NCBI GenBank assembly: GCA_013698165.1
Contig: JACCVN010000238.1
Location: 1 to 12,051, forward strand
Source of the DNA: Parachlamydiaceae bacterium
GTDB taxonomy: Bacteria; Chlamydiota; Chlamydiia; Chlamydiales; Parachlamydiaceae
Reading direction: 5' to 3'
DNA length: 12,051 bases
Both the position numbers and the translations under genes were made by a program. The notes under the pieces are model-generated. The model had not been told where the DNA came from. It searched no databases and was given only the letters and a program-made list of their open reading frames with translations. Within the stretch, counting starts at the first letter, position 1; every line of letters begins with the position of its first letter. Of the stretch, positions 8,701-12,051 are shown one piece after another.

Positions 8701-9436
8701 GGTTTAAAAGGGTGCTGGCACTGCTTAATAGGGCTAATCGATTGCCGAATAGTTCCCTGGTTTGATGGAGAGGCGCTAATTTTTCTTCCAGCAAGGTATT
8801 TGTAAATTCTTGAAAGTCTTCTGCGGTGCCATCTTCAGCGCAATATAGAAAATCATAGATCCATTCATTAACAGGAGTAGATGTATCCTCGTTGAAAGAA
8901 GCGTTCATCAATTTTTCATAGTAGTAGTTAGAAAAGCTCCCAATCGTGTTAAATTGAGGATCGGATTTAAAGACTTTTTGAGTCGCCATCGAAATGCTGT
9001 CGACAACTTTCAATTGCTCTAATTGTTTGATATCTTCCTTCAAAATAGGATTAATGCTGTCTAAGTAGCCGAGAGCATGACGAGTCTCTGTGATAGCTTG
9101 ATCAAGAAGTTTGCTTTGGCTAAGTTCAAATTTATTTTTGTGATAGATTGGGATAAGGGCCACTTTTAACAGTTGGGTTTTATCCTGTATTGCTTGAAGG
9201 ATCTGTGCATCGTTACCAGCTGATTTACCATGCGAGATGAAATAAGCAACTTTTTGTGCAAATGTAGAAACATTTCGGCTTACGCCACTCATCGCTATAA
9301 GGAATTTGCCTTGAGATAACTTATTAACAATCCAAGTCATGTTTGGGCTAATGAGCTTTCCCAAACGAGTAACTTCAGCAGCTTCTTTTGCAATATTCTC
9401 CCATTGGAGATTATTATGTGCATATAGAGAATTCAT
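5729..9436 (-). CDS. Membrane-anchored type II PI 4-kinase-like protein B
   Basis: 1235 residues. Residues 1-335 are a domain shared with repeat protein A. A hydrophobic segment (about 338-362) is followed by a P/T/S/N-rich linker with Cys402 and Cys455, 53 residues apart. A second hydrophobic segment (481-503, MALFGTSLAFVITGIADLVL) follows, then a charged, low-complexity region (504-850) containing GNERP and GNHRP 46 residues apart. The C-terminus (about 930-1200) reads as a type II phosphatidylinositol 4-kinase: GKFVGIFK974 (ATP lysine), KIGTLQVFVDEYKEA (compare KVGSFQLF..GYK.A in human PI4K2A), MGNLDRKSDNW (catalytic D1096, N1101), AVIDNG (metal-binding D1119), and a later W..P....FTQ stretch. 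Expected activity: ATP-dependent phosphorylation of phosphatidylinositol, probably on a host-derived membrane (inference). The two membrane segments would place the N-terminal and kinase domains on the same face. The start is supported by the matching N-terminus of A. Confidence 0.92.
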   Translation of the reverse strand: MNSLYAHNNLQWENIAKEAAEVTRLGKLISPNMTWIVNKLSQGKFLIAMSGVSRNVSTFAQKVAYFISHGKSAGNDAQILQAIQDKTQLLKVALIPIYHKNKFELSQSKLLDQAITETRHALGYLDSINPILKEDIKQLEQLKVVDSISMATQKVFKSDPQFNTIGSFSNYYYEKLMNASFNEDTSTPVNEWIYDFLYCAEDGTAEDFQEFTNTLLEEKLAPLHQTRELFGNRLALLSSASTLLNHLKFHLRSQVLGKKDLARMSSDIKSKLELIDQVAVKLYTNWKGGFDPFRVDIPNHYHVDSEPFSSKSLRGEILFKYKEGKSRVNNARWYERYAHTVVGLLGIASLASASVDLLTRVNLLKIPIQPTKPQLTTPVQNASKQSQDTLVDPALENLLPQCPINRTTPFSSPSLNNNVPTIHTPFTRPASAVYLRSTLTEPQNNTPANATTGNCSISPLNSLTPHPFHGMTQESQLTPNMALFGTSLAFVITGIADLVLSAFDQHNENELSKNQKPAFGKELDIFGEFLNSESINKETDIDFDQLFDDCNDVSLSSIKNNSPINLNQFFDCGNERPNIDAVKRQAEFTFENLLKRRNDKANLDLNIDNGNDFDFYNPGNHRPEKDFESVDFEYFFKSDSDKSKINSESEQKANNKTPHNDIPVQIIKNPPLDCSDAIKNKRNIELDIIEKPKIKVTNLNTVILRRNGKEEKRQIELKKASEAGLKDNNEKIIFTPKVHNEEKTREEQLKTLNDEAKTSFYDGKTLEVLEILYRIQQEREQASAKKLSVAENTIEIAANSFNLINNKPTNLENPLKNYSNLQPEQNLLDQSSTLYRQQMHGNDAEKLLEYSLKVSNFSGDQSDFDKLEKKIFNLAMHTSGILISDERFKQSILLEESKQSESLSASSMFSDWVQTSGNRAPETLLDSLHSKNFKKVLLKIKAGYQAGILPDQNKGACNSLKLKDDQGKFVGIFKLLTPESLTLQRRLEINLKLLFGVKRPTDYLPGAMPEAKGYAEKLAYDLDRMLGFGLIPETNFMCSSAFSQDCKIGTLQVFVDEYKEAAEIFNDPVHKNDPNEDELDLMQKFIIEDVLMGNLDRKSDNWMVKLDENGRLKDIAVIDNGNSFIFQNPGKNDTYILANQYMWAEHPYSRYAFTQKSIDLVTDLEETKILKFFEIKKVELADFPEASRFFVDDMVKKTMERIYVLKNVVKDANSPQDLAKIKTAEDFSRFNIYST

Positions 9437-9473
9437 TATTAGAACCTAAAATAGAAATGGATTTAAAATAATA

Positions 9474-9502
9474 AGTATATAAATAATTATGTTTCACATT
9501 AA
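9474..9502 (-). promoter_or_regulatory. Weak candidate promoter for the PI 4-kinase-like gene
   Basis: On the minus strand TATACT (9474-9479, 5 of 6 to the -10 consensus) lies 17 bases after TTAATG (9497-9502), a poor -35. It is about 40 bases from the ATG, within the divergent 225-bp gap. AT-rich context makes this a guess. Confidence 0.22.
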
Positions 9503-9546
9503 GGTGTCTTGAGTTCTTCAAGAAATATTGTTACCCGAAAGATGTT

Positions 9547-9600
9547 TAAAATTAAAACTTCAAAAGTACGTTTTTATAGATTAAATTTCAATTTTAAAGC
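9547..9600 (-). repeat. Upstream block similar to 2255-2310
   Basis: This is the counterpart of the block upstream of paralog A. Both share aaaattaaaa at one end and aattttaaag at the other, with looser T-rich similarity between. It lies in the divergent gap, so it could also carry regulatory sites for the plus-strand gene at 9662. Confidence 0.4.
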
Positions 9601-9661
9601 TGACGGAGCACTAAATTCACACCTTCGAGACAAATTAAAGAATATGGTAAAGTAAAGCACT

Positions 9662-11305
9662 ATGAAAAACTGTCAAGAACTGAGTAATATCCTGACTGCA
9701 AAGTACGTTGCAGCTGGTCGAGTAAAGAAAATCCCCGAATTAAAGTTGCATATTTCCCATGTGGAACCGGAAGGTTTTACCTCTAAATACGCAGCAGGAG
9801 TTCTTACTATCGATTCTGCGGGTGCCTATGGACATGCGTGCGGCATAGCACAGATGACAGCAGCTACAAAGGCTGGTCATTTGGCAGACTATTTAGGGAA
9901 GACAACTCCAAAATTCCCTTTGCGACTTGTTTGGCTAGATACTGAAAGTGAAGTAGAAATTGCTGATCTGGTCACAATTCATCTACCTTTCTTTATGCTA
10001 AATCCTGATTTGATGTCTTGGGTGCCTCAAACAGCTCAGAGGCTTATAGAGCTAGGTTACAATGCTATTCTGTTGGGCTGTCGAAAGAGCATTTTTGTTC
10101 CAAATGTCGTTTCTCAAAAAGTCGATTTGCAAAGTGTCATAAAGATGTTTGGGCTATATGGAATAAAAGTTATTCTTAAACCCAATTTGCAGTTTCTCCA
10201 AGATGACCATTGCTCAAAATGCCCTTTGGATGAGGCGTTCCGTGCTTCATTGACAAAAGCACTTAGCCAACTCCATGCTCTGGTTCCCGCTTGCAATTCT
10301 ATCATGTGGGAATCGATGCTTCAATCACCCCGTTTTCGATTCCATCAACAAGCAAAAGATCTTACCCTGGTGGATATTGTCATTCAGGAAGTTCAGCTTG
10401 TTGAAAAATGTCATCAATTACAGGGCAAAAAAGGGGAGCGTGAACTCATTTTCTATCTCCCCCTAAGTAGTATTTCCGAAGGAAGAAGTCACGCTGAATG
10501 GATACCTACTCTGCTGGATGAAATGGGAGAAAAAACGACTTTTGCATTTTCTTCTGTCCAGGGAAATTTTTGCCATGATCATCTTCCCGATCATCCTCTC
10601 TGGCAGCAGCTTAGGCAATCTCCTGATTGCTCAGCGACTCCCTTACTTCCAATTGTCAATTTAGGAGCTGTAGAGCAGGGTGAAGGGTTGTGGCCGGCAA
10701 CGAACTTCGATCTTATTGAACGATTTTACCCGCGGCTTAGACGTCATACCTTTGCAGGTGTCATCGGAGTGGTCAATCATTTGCCTGAAGAGGGGAGTTT
10801 TTTGGATGGCTTATTATGGGTGGCGGGCCAATCCCTTTGGCGCGATATGCCCCCAAGCATGCTAGCAGAAACATGGTTTAGTGCTTATCGAGAAGAAAAA
10901 GATTTTGCCCATATGTTATTGGCTTTAAAAGCTGTAAGAAAGATTGTGCTGGAATTCAGTTTACTGCGTTCACTAGAAAATAATGAAGAGCGCAGGCGCA
11001 TTGGCGAGCCATTAGCGATGCAACTGAAAGAGCCGACCTATTTCTTTGACAAAAAGGAATGGGTAATGAAGAGGCCTTCAATGAAAGATTACTTTAATCT
11101 GTTTGTGTGTGATACCAAACGGTTTTTGGAGCAATCTTTGCAGCTTTCTTGCCGTGCAGCATTCGGATCCTCTTTTGGTCATGAAGAGCCGCAATCTTCT
11201 TTTTGGACGCATCCTAAAGGAAGAGGGGATTTCCTTGTTAAGCCTCAAGAAGGTTTTCCAGGTAGCGTCATGGAAGCTATCTACAAAGAGAACCGTTTCT
11301 TATAG
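9662..11305 (+). CDS. Glycosidase-like protein of unknown substrate
   Basis: 547 residues, ATG to TAG, no signal peptide or membrane segment. Residues 45-95 (GVLTIDSAGAYGHACGIAQM, then PKFPLRLVWLD) resemble the small domain ahead of the barrel in GH20 hexosaminidases and GH67 alpha-glucuronidases, where a similar strand-helix unit leads into P.FP.R. Following stretches (LIELGYNAILLGCR at about 128-141; IKVILKPN; IMWESM; TTFAFSSVQGN; PIVNLGAVEQGEGLWP) look like successive strands of an alpha/beta barrel. A possible catalytic acid is the Glu of MWESM or of EQGEGLWP, but I cannot assign either. From memory the style matches a conserved chlamydial family without a known function. It is divergent from the kinase gene; no strong Shine-Dalgarno precedes it. 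It may be unrelated to the effector genes on the other strand. Confidence 0.88.
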   Translation: MKNCQELSNILTAKYVAAGRVKKIPELKLHISHVEPEGFTSKYAAGVLTIDSAGAYGHACGIAQMTAATKAGHLADYLGKTTPKFPLRLVWLDTESEVEIADLVTIHLPFFMLNPDLMSWVPQTAQRLIELGYNAILLGCRKSIFVPNVVSQKVDLQSVIKMFGLYGIKVILKPNLQFLQDDHCSKCPLDEAFRASLTKALSQLHALVPACNSIMWESMLQSPRFRFHQQAKDLTLVDIVIQEVQLVEKCHQLQGKKGERELIFYLPLSSISEGRSHAEWIPTLLDEMGEKTTFAFSSVQGNFCHDHLPDHPLWQQLRQSPDCSATPLLPIVNLGAVEQGEGLWPATNFDLIERFYPRLRRHTFAGVIGVVNHLPEEGSFLDGLLWVAGQSLWRDMPPSMLAETWFSAYREEKDFAHMLLALKAVRKIVLEFSLLRSLENNEERRRIGEPLAMQLKEPTYFFDKKEWVMKRPSMKDYFNLFVCDTKRFLEQSLQLSCRAAFGSSFGHEEPQSSFWTHPKGRGDFLVKPQEGFPGSVMEAIYKENRFL

Positions 11306-11370
11306 GCTTAAACTTCTAAGCAGCAAAAGAGAAGAACCTTTTTCAGGGTTATGAGGATAATATTAGCATA

Positions 11371-11603
11371 CCCGTAGCTGCGGCAGTCTTCGCTAGCGCT
11401 CGCATGCCTTGCTGGCGGGCTACAGAGAGAGATCCACTATCGTGGATTAGCTGCAAATCCACATATGGCACTAAGGATTATACTCAACCTGCTTGATTTT
11501 AACTTGCATTAGGCCAATTGCAGCTAATCCACGATTGTGGATCTCTCTCTGTAGCCCGTCAGCAAGGCTTGCGAGCGTTAGCGAAGACTGCCGCAGCTAC
11601 GGG
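11371..11603. repeat. 84-bp inverted repeat with 65-bp loop
   Basis: The left arm 11371-11454 and right arm 11520-11603 are complementary at 80 of 84 positions by hand comparison, separated by an AT-rich 65-base spacer with no gene. It begins 65 bases past the stop of the plus-strand gene. Each arm starts at its outer end with cccgtagctgcgg and contains inner GTAGC and GCTAC boundaries plus a short atccac/gtggat palindrome. It could be a miniature inverted-repeat element, a pair of inverted copies of a dispersed intergenic repeat, or an efficient transcription barrier. No clear target-site duplication flanks it. Confidence 0.9.
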
Positions 11604-11720
11604 TTAGGGTGTTGCTTTTGTAGCATTTTTTAAGATTTAAATTCACATGAATCTAAGCTTTTTTAAATTTCAAGTCATATGATAATATACGGTTTTTAAG
11701 AATTGTGTTACGAGCAACAA

Positions 11721-11930
11721 ACACCCCCGGATGGGGGTGTGGGCAAGTAGCCCAGGGAAAGCGAAGCGCAGCCCTGGGTAAATAAAATTCAAGATTGCAC
11801 CCCTGAAAGGGGTGCGGGAGGGCTGTCGGATTTTTACTAGTGACACGTTAACGCCCACACACCCTTCAGGGGTGTAATCCTTTTGTTAAAGGACCACGGC
11901 CGCGCTTCGCTTGCCCTGGGCTACAGGCCC
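11721..11930. repeat. Cluster of nested palindromes (REP-like)
   Basis: Small hairpins lie at 11721-11740 (acaccccc/gggggtgt, loop ggat), 11751-11778 (cccaggg/ccctggg), 11797-11815 (gcacccc/ggggtgc) and 11859-11875 (acaccc/gggtgt). They are enclosed by an outer inverted pair, 11741-11771 and 11900-11930, matching at 27 of 31 positions. GC content is locally much higher than in the surroundings. The arrangement looks like inverted copies of one dispersed palindromic repeat with internal divergence. No gene is supported here. Confidence 0.8.
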
Positions 11931-12051
11931 AATGTCGTTAAGTTAAGGAATAAGCATCTATAATTTAAGAGTTTAGATTTGTGAATAAGCACATTCTTGC
12001 CATCAATCTGGCGATTTACATATGGCCTGCTGCATCTCTCAATAAGCAGTT

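Larger units (their letters stand above)
11306..12051. other. Gene-poor, repeat-rich 3' region
   Basis: No convincing gene is seen in these 746 bases. They contain the 84-bp inverted repeat (11371-11603), the palindrome cluster (11721-11930) and AT-rich spacers. The final 120 bases show aataagca three times (near 11949, 11982 and 12040) but nothing else I can interpret. No tRNA or transposase fragment was seen. Confidence 0.6.

Noticed and set aside
9590..9661. Promoter for the plus-strand gene at 9662
   Set aside because: Several AT-rich hexamers are present but none has a convincing -35 at proper spacing.
11360..11615. Target-site duplication around the 84-bp inverted repeat
   Set aside because: The flanks share only short AT-rich matches such as TTAG or TA at inconsistent offsets, which is not above chance.
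11670..11858. 62-codon open frame on the minus strand
   Set aside because: It lies across the palindrome cluster, its sequence is dictated by those repeats, and it has no ribosome binding site.

Overview
The window is AT-rich DNA with long, sparsely packed genes. It looks like the accessory genome of an amoeba-associated intracellular bacterium, most likely an environmental member of Chlamydiota (Parachlamydia-like). This rests on large effector-like proteins, a eukaryote-type lipid kinase domain, a glycosidase-like protein whose style I associate with chlamydial genomes, and GTAGC/GCTAC-bounded intergenic repeats. The phylum is an inference; a Legionella-like gammaproteobacterium is the main alternative.

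Layout. Three large genes lie on the minus strand, in the order of transcription: (B) 9436 to 5729, 1235 aa; (C) 5632 to 2438, 1064 aa; (A) 2131 to beyond base 1, at least 710 aa. A and B are paralogs. Their first 337 residues align without visible gaps (Tyr337 falls at the same number in both) and run into the same membrane segment. After that comes a P/T/S/N-rich linker. B has two copies of a Cys-containing linker motif. A has blown the same motif up into a 162-bp (54-aa) tandem array that runs off the left edge. B then has a second membrane segment, a charged repeat-containing region, and a C-terminal domain that reads as a type II phosphatidylinositol 4-kinase (K974, D1096/N1101, D1119). 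C, between the paralogs, is unrecognised over most of its length but carries a CX5R loop (C643-K-D-A-I-D-R649) of the kind used by phosphoinositide phosphatases.

On the plus strand, 9662-11305 encodes a 547-aa glycosidase-like protein of unknown substrate, divergently oriented from B. The last 746 bases hold no convincing gene. They contain an 84-bp inverted repeat with a 65-bp loop and a cluster of nested palindromes.

How the genes may work together (inference): B and C look like a lipid-kinase and putative lipid-phosphatase pair that could remodel phosphoinositides on a host-derived vacuole. B could be anchored by two membrane segments, with its N-terminal and kinase domains on one face and the Cys-containing linker on the other. 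A would be a second anchored protein with a greatly expanded linker; its C-terminal domain is outside the window.
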